Shown one piece after another: positions 23,601 to 29,766 of a DNA stretch of 64,000 nt. The stretch lies in NCBI GenBank assembly GCA_013376735.1, contig VINJ01000001.1:2356001-2420000 (forward strand), written 5' to 3'. Each line of letters opens with the position of its first letter. The stretch's first letter is position 1. The DNA is from a bacterium Scap17. Its GTDB lineage: Bacteria; Pseudomonadota; Gammaproteobacteria; Pseudomonadales; Halomonadaceae. The position numbers and the translations under genes were made by a program. The notes below the pieces were generated by a model, which worked only from the letters and a program-made list of their open reading frames with translations, had not been told where the DNA came from and made no database searches.

Positions 23601-26600
23601 CCGCCAGAGAGTCATCGACGGCAAACACATCGGCAGCCGTCGCGGCATCGATGGAAACCGTGATGGTGCCACCACCGAAGTTGTCACCGACCAGGGCGGT
23701 ATCGACATCCGAAAGAGACGCACCTGATACCAAGGCCACCTCGGAACTGCCGGTACCGGCACCTGTGTTCTCCACGATAGAGATGGCAAAGGCTTGCGGC
23801 GCCGTGCTGCCGGAGAGTACCGGTGCATCATTGATCGCATTGACGGTAGTGCTGATGGTGTCGGCATCGTCGATACTGGACCAGATACCCGTCTCGTCGA
23901 AGGTGGAAACATCCACGCTGTCACCGGACGTCACCGCACCGCTGCTATCGTCGGCCACGACGTAGGTCAGGCCTGTGGGAGTACCATTGAAATCTTCAGC
24001 CGGCAGGAAGCGCACTGAGTCAGTCGTCGAAAGCACCAGCGCATTGCTGTCACTGACATCATCGGGGACGTCGATCCAGGTATCACCGCCATCGGTGGAG
24101 TACTGCCAGGTCCCCTCTGTGTCATCAGAGGGATTGGAGGTGATCGCGATGCCTGCCAGTGCATTGGCAGAACTGCCCCCCGAAACAGCCTCCTGGGCCT
24201 GATCATCAGCGGAGGCGTCATCGAAGTTCACGCCGACAAGGTCCGCGACAGTAGCACCTGCCGGGTCAGTGTCATCCTCATCGATGGCAGCCAGCGCGAC
24301 GCTTTCATCAGGTGTGGTCGGGGCATCATTGACAGCGGTGATGCTGGTGTTGATGGCAATGGTGCGGCTTGACCAGACGCCAGTCGTCAGATCGCGGTCA
24401 CCATTGGCAGTTTGATTCAGATTACGAAGATCATTGGCATTGGTACTGGCAACCAGTGCTGCGCTGCCATCCCCCAGACGAACGGTCAGAGCGCCAGGCA
24501 CACCATTGAAGTCGTCGGCAGGCACGAAGCGAATGTCGGCATCAGCAGGCAGAATGAGGGCATTGTTGTTACGCAGATTATCTGGGACCTGCTCCCAGGT
24601 GCTACCACCGTCAGTGCTGTACTCCCACTCCCCCTGCGCATCGGTAGACGTATTCCCGACGATGGCAACATAGGTGAGATCTGTCTCGGTAGTAGCAGCG
24701 GTATTGCCATTCTCATCGGTCTGATCATCGGTGGTGTCATCGTACTGATCGACCAGCAGCGTATAGAGATCCGTGCCGGCGATATCCTTTGCCGCGGTGT
24801 CTTCTGCAACGGAGACCACTGTTTCCGCTGTACCGGCGGCAAGCGGACGGTCATTGACCGGCGTCACCGTGAGAGTGATATCACTGCTCGCCTCCTCTGC
24901 ACCGCCCTGACCGGTATTGCCGGCATCATTGAAAACGATGCGGAGGGTATCTTCACCATAGAAGTCGGCTGCAGGGGTATAGACCTCGCTATTCAGTGAG
25001 GCCTGGAGCGATGCGACGGTACCCGTGAAGGTGATGGTGTTGGTGCCATTGCTGAAGGTGCCGTGATCCACCGTCAGCGTCAGCGTCAGGTTGTCGGCAC
25101 CGAAATCATCGGCGTCATCAAGGGTGACCCCGAGCGCCGAGAGCGTGAGGCTGCCATCTTCGACCAGCGTGGTAGTGCCGGTCGCTGCAGAGATGGTAGG
25201 TGCATCGTTGGTGCCGGAAACATTGACCGTTATGGCGGTGGAGACAAGGAAGGCATTTTCCTGATCAGGGTCACCATTACCATCATCACTGAACTCGACA
25301 TCCAGTATCACTGAGGTATCTGCGTTCACTTCAGCGGCAGTCAATACGAGGTCATCAAGCGCGGCATTGATTTCGCTGAGCGTCCCCGTCAGGGTCACCT
25401 CACTGGTACCGTTGCCAGTGACACCGGCCGCATTCATATTCAAGGTGCCGCCGGTTTCACCCGTGGTGCCTCCCCGCACAGTCACTGTGACGGTCTGGGT
25501 ATCTTCGAAGACATCTTGACCGACATCATTGGTGTCTGCGACGGACAGCCCAGTGATGGTCAAGGGCTGACCATCATCCATCGTTTGCACCGGTGTGGTG
25601 GAAGTCAGTACCGGCTCATCATTGACCGCCGTGACAGTGATATCAGAAGTTGCTGAGCCTGTTTCAGCAGTCCCTGAGCCATGCAGTTCGGAATCTGTCG
25701 CAGTGACTGTCAGCGCTACTGTGCCATTGTCATTTGCCGTCGGCCGGTATTGCACCTTGGCAAGTGCGGCATTGACGTCATCCAGTGTGCCAGTGACAGT
25801 AATGGTGTTGGTATTATTGCCACTGACTGTAGCATCACCGGCATTGGCGGCCGTGATCCGGACCCGTCCCTCGGCCACCGTCACCTCAACAGTCATCTCT
25901 TCATCAAAACTGTCGGGGTCCGCGACAGAAATACCTGCAAGTGTATTCCAATTGGAGTCCTCGACGACAGTCAGCTCGCCAAGGGCCGGTAGCGTCACGA
26001 CAGGGGTGTCGTTCTCGGTGGAAACCCACAGTTCGATACTAGCGGTGGCGGTATTGAACTCATCACCAATCGTCACCCCTCCCTCGTTGGCATCGCCGCC
26101 ATTCAAGGAGCCATCATCAAGACGATCATCTACTACGGCTTCCACCGTCCAACGTGCATCGAAATCAGCAGCATTACCTGCCAGCACCATCTGGACTTGA
26201 AGGTTTTCCAATAGTGCCTGCACACCCTCTAGCGTGCCTTCAAGCACCAGAGTGTCAGCCGACAAGTTTTCCGTTGCCTCAGTGCTGAAAGTGGCGTCCG
26301 TGGTCACCGACGCATCTGTAGTCAATATTGCGGTAGTAAAAGGAACAGTAGCTCCCGCCTCATCCTTCAGCGAAAGAGATACCGTGATGCTATCCGTCTC
26401 GCCAGCATCAATACCCGAACTGGAGTCGAGATCCAGTATATCGACATCACCAATGACAAAGGCATCACCAAGGTCCAATGCTGAAAGTGCTGTGGAAGCC
26501 GGGATCAGTCTGTCTTCTGGCTGGGTTGCCGTGATTTCCGGCGAATCATCCAACGGGGTGATATCAATGCTGAACGTCGCAATGTCGGTCGTCAGCGGTC

Positions 26601-29484
26601 CATCACTGACAGTGAAGGTGAATTCGTCGCTATGGCCCTCTCCACCATCGTGCTCATAGGACAGTGCCCCACTGTCGATGTCAGCCTGGGTGAAGGAGCT
26701 ACCGACGCGCAGCACCTTGCCATTCACCGTCAGAGTGCCGTTCTCCGGCAGGCTCTTGATCACGAAGGTCGACTGACGCGTGGTGTTGTCGCTGTCCACG
26801 GCCTGCAACAGGCTATTGTCGATGACTGCTGTTTCCCCTTCCCCAAGAGTCAGCACATCGTTGGCGGAAGTGGACGACTGATCCAAGGCATCAATGACCG
26901 TCTGATCCGCAGCATCGGAGGTCAGCGGAATCAGAGGGGCATCATTGAAGGGCGTGACTTGAATGGAGACGTTGCCGACATTGGAGACGAAACTGGTATC
27001 GTTCCCATTGTCTACCGGAGTGGAAGAATCCGTCGCGAAGGGATCAGACGGCGCAGTCAGATCATCACGCACGATAAAGGTAAAACTGTCATTGAGGGAG
27101 TCGACACTTTCACCACCGTCGTGAACGTAGCGCAATCCCCCCGTCTGACCATCCGCCTGCGCGGTCAGCATCGCCTGGGAGTACCAGACATCGGTGGAGG
27201 CTGCCTCCCAGCTGTCGCCATCCCAGACTTCGAGTGACCCACCGCTCAGCTCGGTGCTGGTGATCTGGAACCAGAGGTCATCACTTGCCCCCTCGCCGCC
27301 CAGATTCTCCAGACTGCCATCCACGTCCGACATCACCAGATTGGTGATTCGAACGATGCCGTCGGTCGTGTCGGTCTTCTCGAGCAGATTGACACTTGAA
27401 TCCCCGGCGATGGGCGCATCATTGACTGGCGTCGCATCAATGGTGAAGACATCGCTGATAGGCTCCACGGTATCCGGGTCGTTGTCGTCTTTCGTATCCG
27501 TTGGCAGGATGGTGAAAGTGAAGCTCGACTGATGATCTTCGCTGCCATCGTGCAGGAAGGTGACCAGCCCGTCATCGATATCTTGCTGGGTGAAACTGCC
27601 AAAATTGGATATCGCCTGATCACCCAGGAATAGCGTCCCGTTGGTCGGTATGTCCGTCACGGTATAGACGATCTGGGTCGCAGGCAGCACGTAACCGTCC
27701 AGCTCGGCGCCATATTTGAGCATATCGTCGGTGATGACCACCGCGGAGGAAGCAGGATCGGACGTGCTTTCGCTCACGATGACGCCGGTATTCTTCAATT
27801 GCTTGGCGTAGATGGTTTCCTGTTGCTGCTGGCCGGTGCCACCGGCCACATTGTCAATCAGGAAATTCAGCGTACCGACGGTCGGTAAATCTGCCCCGCC
27901 CCAGGTCCCTGCGTCTCCTGCCTCTTCAAACGCCTTGAATTCAGAATCGGTCAGCGTGAATGCGAAGCTGTCGCTGGTGCCACCAGTGCCATCCACGAGG
28001 GTCTGTTGATAACGGACCTCGCTCGCCGTGACCTGCGCCTGCGAGAAGGTGCCACCTTCCGGCAGCTTGACCCAGTCAGACCCATTGAGAATCTGGATCT
28101 CACCAAAGCTCGGCAAGGTGTCGATCTTGTAGCTCAGCTGATCATCGGTGCTGTCCGGGTCTATCGCGTTCAGGGCAGATGCATCAATCAGCACCGCCCC
28201 ATCAGTAGCGTCCAGCACATCAGTAGTGGGCGTCAGAGTCGGGTCATCATTGTTCTCGAGAATGTTGATCTCGACGGTACGTTCACTGGAAAGCTCATTG
28301 CCCGCCCCTTCGCCACCGCCGGCGTCAGTCACCTTGATGGTGAAACTGGGCAAGTCATCGATAATCGGCTCGTCCCCATCATGGGCGAAGGACAGCAGTT
28401 CCAGCTGATCGGCAGTAAAGGTGGCGTAACTACCCTGATCAAGGCTATCGATATCGATGATCTCATCTGTGTCTGCGATACCGTCCTGATTGAGATCCAG
28501 ATAGAGGGTGCCACGCTCCGAGAGATTGCCCAGATCCGTGATTTCCACCGTTGCATTGGCCGCCGCATCGGCATGCCCGGACTCTTCATCGGTGTAGCTC
28601 AGGCCAAGCCGAGCATTTTCGCCCTCGAACTGCTGCGGTTCGCCTGTGATGGTTGGCGCGGCGTTGTCAGGAATCAGCTCGATATTGAGGGTATTGGAGG
28701 CCTCACCACCCGCGCCATCCACCACCGTGATGGAGAAGCTGTCACTGTCTCCAACGGCCACATCGCTGCCGTCATGGGTATAGACCAGCTTGCTGAGCTG
28801 GTCTGCATCGAAACTCGAGCCAATTGCCACCGGAGATCCATTGAACGTCAGCGTCCCCCCCGTCGGCAGGCTGTCGATCTCGATGATCAGCTGGTCGGTA
28901 TCCTGCTCGCCACTGTCGACATCCGGATCACTCAGACCCAAGGCTTCAATGGAGAAGGTGAAGGTTCCCGCCTCGGTGACCGTCGCGCCGCTGTCCCCGA
29001 ACACCGGGTCATCGTTGACAGGCGTCAGAGTGGCGACGAAATCGAGGCTGCCTCGGTTGGTATCCACCACCCCGTCCGTGGTTTCGGTGAGGCTCAGGCT
29101 CAAGGTGATATCGTCGGTGTAATCGTCACCCGGGGTGACCACGAGACCGGCGAGCTGATCGGTGATCTCCTGGGCTGTGCCCGTCAGGGTCGCGCTGCTG
29201 CCGCCGCTACTGAACTCCGCCCCGGCATCGGCGGCTGCCTGATCCAGATTCAGTGTCAGCGAGTACTCATCCGTAGCGTTGCCCTCGTCATCCACGTTGC
29301 CACTATCTGTGACACTCAGGCTCGAAAGCGAGAATTGCGTATCTTCGGTGCCCGACAGCGAAGCACCAGTATCGGTGGCCGACACCTTGTCACCGTTGCT
29401 GTCGGCACCCTCGGCAATGGTCACGGCAGCAGCGGCATCCAACAGCAGACGGGGCTCAAGGGCCTGAAGATCGAGTTCGCGCAT
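8641..29484 (-). CDS. Giant LEPR-XLL repeat protein, putative exported adhesin
   Basis: About 6,947 residues from the ATG at 29484. The open frame reaches a TTG at 29538, but a good sigma70-like promoter overlaps that TTG, so the ATG, followed at once by MRELDLQALEPRLLLDAA, is preferred; no clear Shine-Dalgarno is visible. Layout: LEPR-x-LL motif at residues 9-15; roughly 1,800 residues of diverse cadherin-like repeats; VCBS/tandem-95-like repeats (GTNDAPV with VL.ND.DIDTGS); He_PIG-like Ig modules alternating with VCBS modules; eleven near-identical 134-residue repeats; three and a half 236-residue modules; then a Pro/Gly/Glu linker, one folded domain and a very acidic tail ending in a helical segment (LSEMLKVAGRDGF..). 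No RTX nonapeptides are seen. Acidic, Asp/Thr-rich composition and repeats suit a Ca-binding extracellular adhesin. Export by the following four genes is inferred. Confidence 0.9.
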   Translation of the reverse strand: MRELDLQALEPRLLLDAAAAVTIAEGADSNGDKVSATDTGASLSGTEDTQFSLSSLSVTDSGNVDDEGNATDEYSLTLNLDQAAADAGAEFSSGGSSATLTGTAQEITDQLAGLVVTPGDDYTDDITLSLSLTETTDGVVDTNRGSLDFVATLTPVNDDPVFGDSGATVTEAGTFTFSIEALGLSDPDVDSGEQDTDQLIIEIDSLPTGGTLTFNGSPVAIGSSFDADQLSKLVYTHDGSDVAVGDSDSFSITVVDGAGGEASNTLNIELIPDNAAPTITGEPQQFEGENARLGLSYTDEESGHADAAANATVEITDLGNLSERGTLYLDLNQDGIADTDEIIDIDSLDQGSYATFTADQLELLSFAHDGDEPIIDDLPSFTIKVTDAGGGEGAGNELSSERTVEINILENNDDPTLTPTTDVLDATDGAVLIDASALNAIDPDSTDDQLSYKIDTLPSFGEIQILNGSDWVKLPEGGTFSQAQVTASEVRYQQTLVDGTGGTSDSFAFTLTDSEFKAFEEAGDAGTWGGADLPTVGTLNFLIDNVAGGTGQQQQETIYAKQLKNTGVIVSESTSDPASSAVVITDDMLKYGAELDGYVLPATQIVYTVTDIPTNGTLFLGDQAISNFGSFTQQDIDDGLVTFLHDGSEDHQSSFTFTILPTDTKDDNDPDTVEPISDVFTIDATPVNDAPIAGDSSVNLLEKTDTTDGIVRITNLVMSDVDGSLENLGGEGASDDLWFQITSTELSGGSLEVWDGDSWEAASTDVWYSQAMLTAQADGQTGGLRYVHDGGESVDSLNDSFTFIVRDDLTAPSDPFATDSSTPVDNGNDTSFVSNVGNVSIQVTPFNDAPLIPLTSDAADQTVIDALDQSSTSANDVLTLGEGETAVIDNSLLQAVDSDNTTRQSTFVIKSLPENGTLTVNGKVLRVGSSFTQADIDSGALSYEHDGGEGHSDEFTFTVSDGPLTTDIATFSIDITPLDDSPEITATQPEDRLIPASTALSALDLGDAFVIGDVDILDLDSSSGIDAGETDSITVSLSLKDEAGATVPFTTAILTTDASVTTDATFSTEATENLSADTLVLEGTLEGVQALLENLQVQMVLAGNAADFDARWTVEAVVDDRLDDGSLNGGDANEGGVTIGDEFNTATASIELWVSTENDTPVVTLPALGELTVVEDSNWNTLAGISVADPDSFDEEMTVEVTVAEGRVRITAANAGDATVSGNNTNTITVTGTLDDVNAALAKVQYRPTANDNGTVALTVTATDSELHGSGTAETGSATSDITVTAVNDEPVLTSTTPVQTMDDGQPLTITGLSVADTNDVGQDVFEDTQTVTVTVRGGTTGETGGTLNMNAAGVTGNGTSEVTLTGTLSEINAALDDLVLTAAEVNADTSVILDVEFSDDGNGDPDQENAFLVSTAITVNVSGTNDAPTISAATGTTTLVEDGSLTLSALGVTLDDADDFGADNLTLTLTVDHGTFSNGTNTITFTGTVASLQASLNSEVYTPAADFYGEDTLRIVFNDAGNTGQGGAEEASSDITLTVTPVNDRPLAAGTAETVVSVAEDTAAKDIAGTDLYTLLVDQYDDTTDDQTDENGNTAATTETDLTYVAIVGNTSTDAQGEWEYSTDGGSTWEQVPDNLRNNNALILPADADIRFVPADDFNGVPGALTVRLGDGSAALVASTNANDLRNLNQTANGDRDLTTGVWSSRTIAINTSITAVNDAPTTPDESVALAAIDEDDTDPAGATVADLVGVNFDDASADDQAQEAVSGGSSANALAGIAITSNPSDDTEGTWQYSTDGGDTWIDVPDDVSDSNALVLSTTDSVRFLPAEDFNGTPTGLTYVVADDSSGAVTSGDSVDVSTFDETGIWSSIDDADTISTTVNAINDAPVLSGSTAPQAFAISIVENTGAGTGSSEVALVSGASLSDVDTALVGDNFGGGTITVSIDAATAADVFAVDDSLAGFAGASFADGTLTVTLSSGATAAQVSALIDSLTYQNTSDDPDTDTRAYTVVVNDGNNDSLAEIDGVGLDSNVLTGYLQVVDTNDDPVANDDADSTDEGVELTTADTPNLLDNDTDLDTPASDFTITQVNGNAGGVGSAVSGSEGGSFTVNADGTWSFDPGADFDGLTDGESAVTTITYQVSDGEGGVSTATVSVTVNGVDDTPTLTPDTGNVIEDTNVTSGNLTTSGTLDAGTGGDTGEDKFTAETVTGSYGALVVDADGNWSYGADNTQAVIQQLNQGATLTDTLTVTNADGVTQTTVSITLTGVNDAPVAVADTGTTAENADLSVAAADGVLANDTDIDTGSTSAVSQVAGDTSGVGATVAMAGGGNVTIAADGSYVFAPGTDFDYLAEGASATTTVAYTVIDDNGAESSNTLTITVTGTNDAPTVVETQAAQDSVDGQAITPFDVVDLFADADDGAVLTYSATDLPDGLSIDPDTGVISGTLTSDASQGGSGGVHTVTLTATDENNAPVTTTFTWTVANVDPVAQDNSDAISEGLATDSVSTADGNVISDAGTDSDGGNDNDAIVVSGVGVGANQGTDEAAGTPVAGSYGSVTIAEDGSYTYTLDNTDPVIQALDVGDSLTDTFTYEISDGQGGTDTALLTITINGTNDAPVATDDASTTDEDTELATADTTNVLDNDIDVDADSARVVSQVNGSGANVGQPVAGSEGGDFILNADGSWSFDPSGDFEALKAGESAVTTLTYQVSDGLGGVSTATVSVTINGVDDVPTLTPATGDVTEDTAVNDEGDLVATGTLAAGAGGDAGEDKFTAATLTGVYGELTVDADGNWAYSADNAQDAVQQLNQGVELADTFTVTNADGVTTTTVTITLTGVNDAPVAEADTGTTAENANLVVDAVEGVLSNDSDIDTGSTSVVSQVAGSAAGVDAAVDMTGGGSITIAEDGSYTFAPGTDFDTLAVGESATTTIAYTVQDDNGAESSSTLTITVTGTNDAPTVVATQGDQAHEDGEAITEFSVADLFEDVDNGAELTYTAAQLPDGLSLDPQTGVISGTLSSDASQGGTEGDGVHTVVLTADDGNGGVITTSFTWTVANVVPVAEDNSDSLDEGVADTSVSQAQGNVINDAGTDSDGGNDNDDIVVSGVGFGENVATGSAADTEVSGTYGAVVIEADGSYTYTLDNSNAAVQALDIGDSLVETFTYEISDGQGGVATALLTLTINGTNDAPVLVDNAQPVEQNDADGDEVTPVDVSTAFADVDGDAVLTYSAANLPDGLTIDPETGVISGTLTSDASQGGTDGAHFVTVTATDDQNATVTTTFVWNVDNVAPVAQDNIANVSEGLDTTSTSATGGNVLTDAALDASVDADGGNDTDTLSVSGVGAGQTVVDAATTAEGTYGSISLDSAGDYDYTLDNTNPDVQSLAVGESVTETFTYAVSDGQGGSDTAELTITINGTNDAPAITIAAGDSISAALSESDSGLSADGTLTVTDVDTSDSVTPTVEAVVADGDVNGLSDAALLAMFSVDGGAIIDGTANDGILNWNFDSSALPEAFDHLEQGEVLTLTYQVDVADGNGGTDTQDITLTITGTNDAPVLVAGAQPQDQSDNDGDAITPFSVADAFADVDNEAVLSFAADNLPPGLVIDADSGEISGILSPDASIGGDDGVYTVTLTATDENGAEVTTTFTWSVANVDPQAENDAAFVTEGLDAGDNSDVSGNVLAAAGAGVNDQADSDGGNDSDALVVSGLAFGAVPSAFTAAGSDVEGNYGAVTINEDGTYTYVLNNAHEDVQALAEGEVLSETFTYQISDGQGGTDTALLTITINGSNDAPVIAIEGDDSAVETLTETDDTLATAGTLSVSDLDTSDSVTPSIDSVTATGDTDGLSNAELLGMLSVDADAIIDSAYNDGTLNWTFDSSSVEGEAFDHLAVGESLVLDYTVVVTDSQGATAEQVVSITINGTNDAPVIAVEGDDSDSADLTETNAPLSAGGTLSVSDLDTTDEVTPSVTAVNATGDTDGLSNAELLGMLSVDAEAIIDGVSNDGTLNWAFDSANLPEAFDHLALDETLVLDYTVQVTDSQGETAEQVVTITITGTNDAPVLVAGEQPADQTDNDGDPITPFSVADAFTDIDNDAVLSFSADNLPDGIEIDPTSGEISGTLSPDASIGGDNDDGTYTVILTATDENGATVTTSFTWTVANVAPEAFDNTAELDEGVATGDTSTATGNILDDAQPDADTDGGNDSDALIVSGIGAGTNAGTASAVDTDVTGTYGSITVAEDGSYTYTLDNTNPDVQALAVGESLNETFTYQISDGQGGVDTALLTITINGTNDAPVIAIEGDDSAAESLTESDDTLATSGTLSVSDLDTTDEVTPSVTAVNATGDTDGLSNAELLGMLSVDADAIIDGANNDGTLNWTFDSASVEGEAFDHLAAGESLVLDYTVVVTDSQGVTAEQVVSITINGTNDAPVIAIEGDDSAAESLTESDDTLATSGTLSVSDLDTTDEVTPSVTAVNATGDTDGLSNAELLGMLSVDADAIIDGANNDGTLNWTFDSASVEGEAFDHLAAGESLVLDYTVVVTDSQGATAEQVVSITINGTNDVPVIAIEGDDSAAESLTETDDTLATSGTLSVSDLDTTDEVTPSVTAVNATGDTDGLSNAELLGMLSVDADAIIDGANNDGTLNWTFDSASVEGEAFDHLAAGESLVLDYTVVVTDSQGATAEQVVSITINGTNDVPVIAIEGDDSAAESLTETDDTLATSGTLSVSDLDTTDEVTPSVTAVNATGDTDGLSNAELLGMLSVDADAIIDGANNDGTLNWTFDSASVEGEAFDHLAAGESLVLDYTVVVTDSQGATAEQVVSITINGTNDVPVIAIEGDDSAAESLTETDDTLATSGTLSVSDLDTTDEVTPSVTAVNATGDTDGLSNAELLGMLSVDADAIIDGANNDGTLNWTFDSASVEGEAFDHLAVGESLVLDYTVVVTDSQGATAEQVVSITINGTNDTPVIAIEGDDSAAESLTETDDTLTTAGTLSVSDLDTTDEVTPSVTAVNATGDTDGLSNAELLGMLSVDADAIIDGANNDGTLNWTFDSASVEGEAFDHLAVGESLVLDYTVVVTDSQGATAEQVVSITINGTNDTPVIAIEGDDSAAESLTETDDTLTTAGTLSVSDLDTTDEVTPSVTAVNATGDTDGLSNAELLGMLSVDADAIIDGANNDGTLNWTFDSASVEGEAFDHLAVGESLVLDYTVVVTDSQGATAEQVVSITINGTNDTPVIAIEGDDSAAESLTETDDTLTTAGTLSVSDLDTTDEVTPSVTAVNATGDTDGLSNAELLGMLSVDADAIIDGANNDGTLNWTFDSASVEGEAFDHLAVGESLVLDYTVVVTDSQGATAEQVVSITINGTNDTPVIAIEGDDSAAESLTETDDTLTTAGTLSVSDLDTTDEVTPSVTAVNATGDTDGLSNAELLGMLSVDADAIIDGANNDGTLNWTFDSASVEGEAFDHLAVGESLVLDYTVVVTDSQGATAEQVVSITINGTNDTPVIAIEGDDSAAESLTESDDTLTTAGTLSVSDLDTTDEVTPSVTAVNATGDTDGLSNAELLGMLSVDADAIIDGVSNDGTLNWTFDSASVEGEAFDHLAVGESLVLDYTVVVTDSQGATAEQVVSITINGTNDTPVIAIEGDDSAAESLTETDDTLTTAGTLSVSDLDTTDEVTPSVTAVNATGDTDGLSNAELLGMLSVDADAIIDGANNDGTLNWTFDSASVEGEAFDHLAAGESLVLDYTVVVTDSQGATAEQVVSITINGTNDAPVLVDDAQPVDQNGNDGDSITPFSVADAFTDIDNGAELSFSADNLPDGLVIDPTTGEISGTLSPDASTGGDNNDGIYTVTLTGTDENGSDVTTTFTWTVANVAPEAFDNTAELDEGIATSDTSTTTGNVLSDGDTNGDVDVDGGNDTDALVVSGIGAGANAGTDTAAGTPVTGTYGSVTIAEDGSYTYALDNSNAAVQALAEGEVITETFTYEISDGQGGTDTALLTVTINGTNDAPVLVDGAQPADQTANDGDAITPFTIADAFTDVDEGAELTYSVDNLPQGLVIDPTTGEISGTLSPDASTGGDNNDGIYTVTLTGTDENGLDVTTTFTWTVANVAPEAFDNTAELDEGIATSDTSTTTGNLLSDGDTNGDVDVDGGNDTDALVVSGIGAGANAGTDTAAGTPVTGTYGSVTIAEDGSYTYALDNSNAAVQALAEGEVITETFTYEISDGQGGTDTALLTVTINGTNDAPVLVDGAQPADQTANDGDAITPFTIADAFTDVDEGAELTYSVDNLPQGLVIDPTTGEISGTLSPDASTGGDNNDGIYTVTLTGTDENGLDVTTTFTWTVANVAPEAFDNTAELDEGIATSDTSTTTGNLLSDGDTNGDVDVDGGNDTDALVVSGIGAGANAGTDTAAGTPVTGTYGSVTIAEDGSYTYALDNSNAAVQALAEGEVITETFTYEISDGQGGTDTALLTVTINGTNDAPVLVDGAQPADQTANDGDAIIPFTIADAFTDVDEGAELTYSVDNLPQGLVIDPTTGEISGTLSPDASTGGDNNDGIYTVTLTGTDENGSDVTTTFTFEVGNPAPQALDQSADVSEDGVTTAEGSLLVDADGEPVTVDGDGDSLLIASVNDQAVTDSDTVIQGAYGQLIIASDGTWNYVLDNDGDAVQSLDDGQQVTDDFSFVVSDGEGGTAVGELTIRVAGLSDNVVPEPVVPVTPVEGSSGNGSPAGGANAGSDEGEAGFLPEVDEELFEPLSDSTLLDIPSIQPVQLTIILRDVVANEAVYEFALPAGAFESTNNEEIKVESTRTDGSPLPDYVVFDSDSLTYRVNRALALSLGVERIDVKVIGRDESGNEASTTFVIYLTPEQEDEQESEVFFDGNATAPSSDAAPAIGSEGGEQGEGDEQDEATEQEQAAEEETAALGAVPLSEMLKVAGRDGFSHDHADVLADLMALLNDDSDIS
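9800..12207 (-). repeat. 708-bp tandem repeats (3 full units plus a partial)
   Basis: Units starting near 10084, 10792 and 11500 are spaced exactly 708 bp and are almost identical at DNA level; the array continues as a partial fourth unit down to about 9800. Each encodes a 236-residue module: one VCBS-type repeat (GTNDAPVLVDGAQ...) and one He_PIG-like Ig domain ending in TWTVANVAPEAFDNTAELDEG. The near absence of synonymous differences points to recent duplication or gene conversion. Confidence 0.9.
12221..16642 (-). repeat. 402-bp tandem repeats, 11 units
   Basis: Counting from the recurring CCGTTGATGG, the period is exactly 402 bp and the array spans 4,422 bp, that is eleven whole units with no frame change. 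Each encodes a 134-residue module (GTNDxPVIAIEGDDSAAESLTE... to ...TAEQVVSITIN). Variants come in blocks: in protein order, units 1-2 have ESDDTLATSG, 3-5 ETDDTLATSG, 6-9 and 11 ETDDTLTTAG and unit 10 ESDDTLTTAG, indicating stepwise block duplication. Two more diverged copies lie at about 17340-18150. Confidence 0.95.
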
Positions 29485-29502
29485 GGGGGGAGCACCAATG
29501 TA

Positions 29503-29558
29503 ATTATAGTGAAACCGATGGTTACGAAAAAGATACAATACAGCATGCGCGAGATCAA
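29503..29558 (-). promoter_or_regulatory. Putative promoter region of the giant-protein gene
   Basis: On the minus strand TTGATC (29553-29558) and TATCTT (29530-29535) are separated by exactly 17 bp in an AT-rich tract, giving a leader of about 40 nt before the ATG at 29484. A second perfect TATAAT lies at 29503-29508 but lacks a clear -35 and would give an almost leaderless transcript. The first arrangement is favoured; no regulator site was recognised. Confidence 0.5.
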
Positions 29559-29680
29559 TTTTTTACAAAGACCCACGCTATCCCCACCTAACGCTCAAGG
29601 ATTATCTTTGGATCATAGAATATTCAGATATTTAGAAGAAGACCTAATACATTACTAATACCTAAATGATGAGAATATCC

Positions 29681-29710
29681 AAAAAAAGAGACCAACTGCT
29701 CAACAGTTGG
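29681..29710 (-). terminator. Rho-independent terminator of the phosphatase gene
   Basis: On the minus strand a perfect 7-bp stem (29692-29698 with 29704-29710, 5-nt loop) is followed by TCTCTTTTTTT. It lies between the low-molecular-weight phosphatase gene and the giant gene's promoter, separating the two transcripts. Confidence 0.85.
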
Positions 29711-29766
29711 CCTCCAAAATTCTTATACCTGTTGGTGATGAGACTACCCCCACACCGACATGAGCG

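Noticed and set aside
8641-29484. Classification as an RTX toxin or standard LapA-type T1SS adhesin
   Set aside because: No GGxGxDxxx nonapeptides and no adjacent ABC transporter, LapD or LapG; the N-terminus is LEPR-XLL instead of a LapA retention module.
29484-29538. TTG at 29538 as start of the giant protein
   Set aside because: It lies inside the spacer of the best promoter, has no ribosome site and would put an unlikely 18-residue sequence before the conserved MRELDLQALEPR start.
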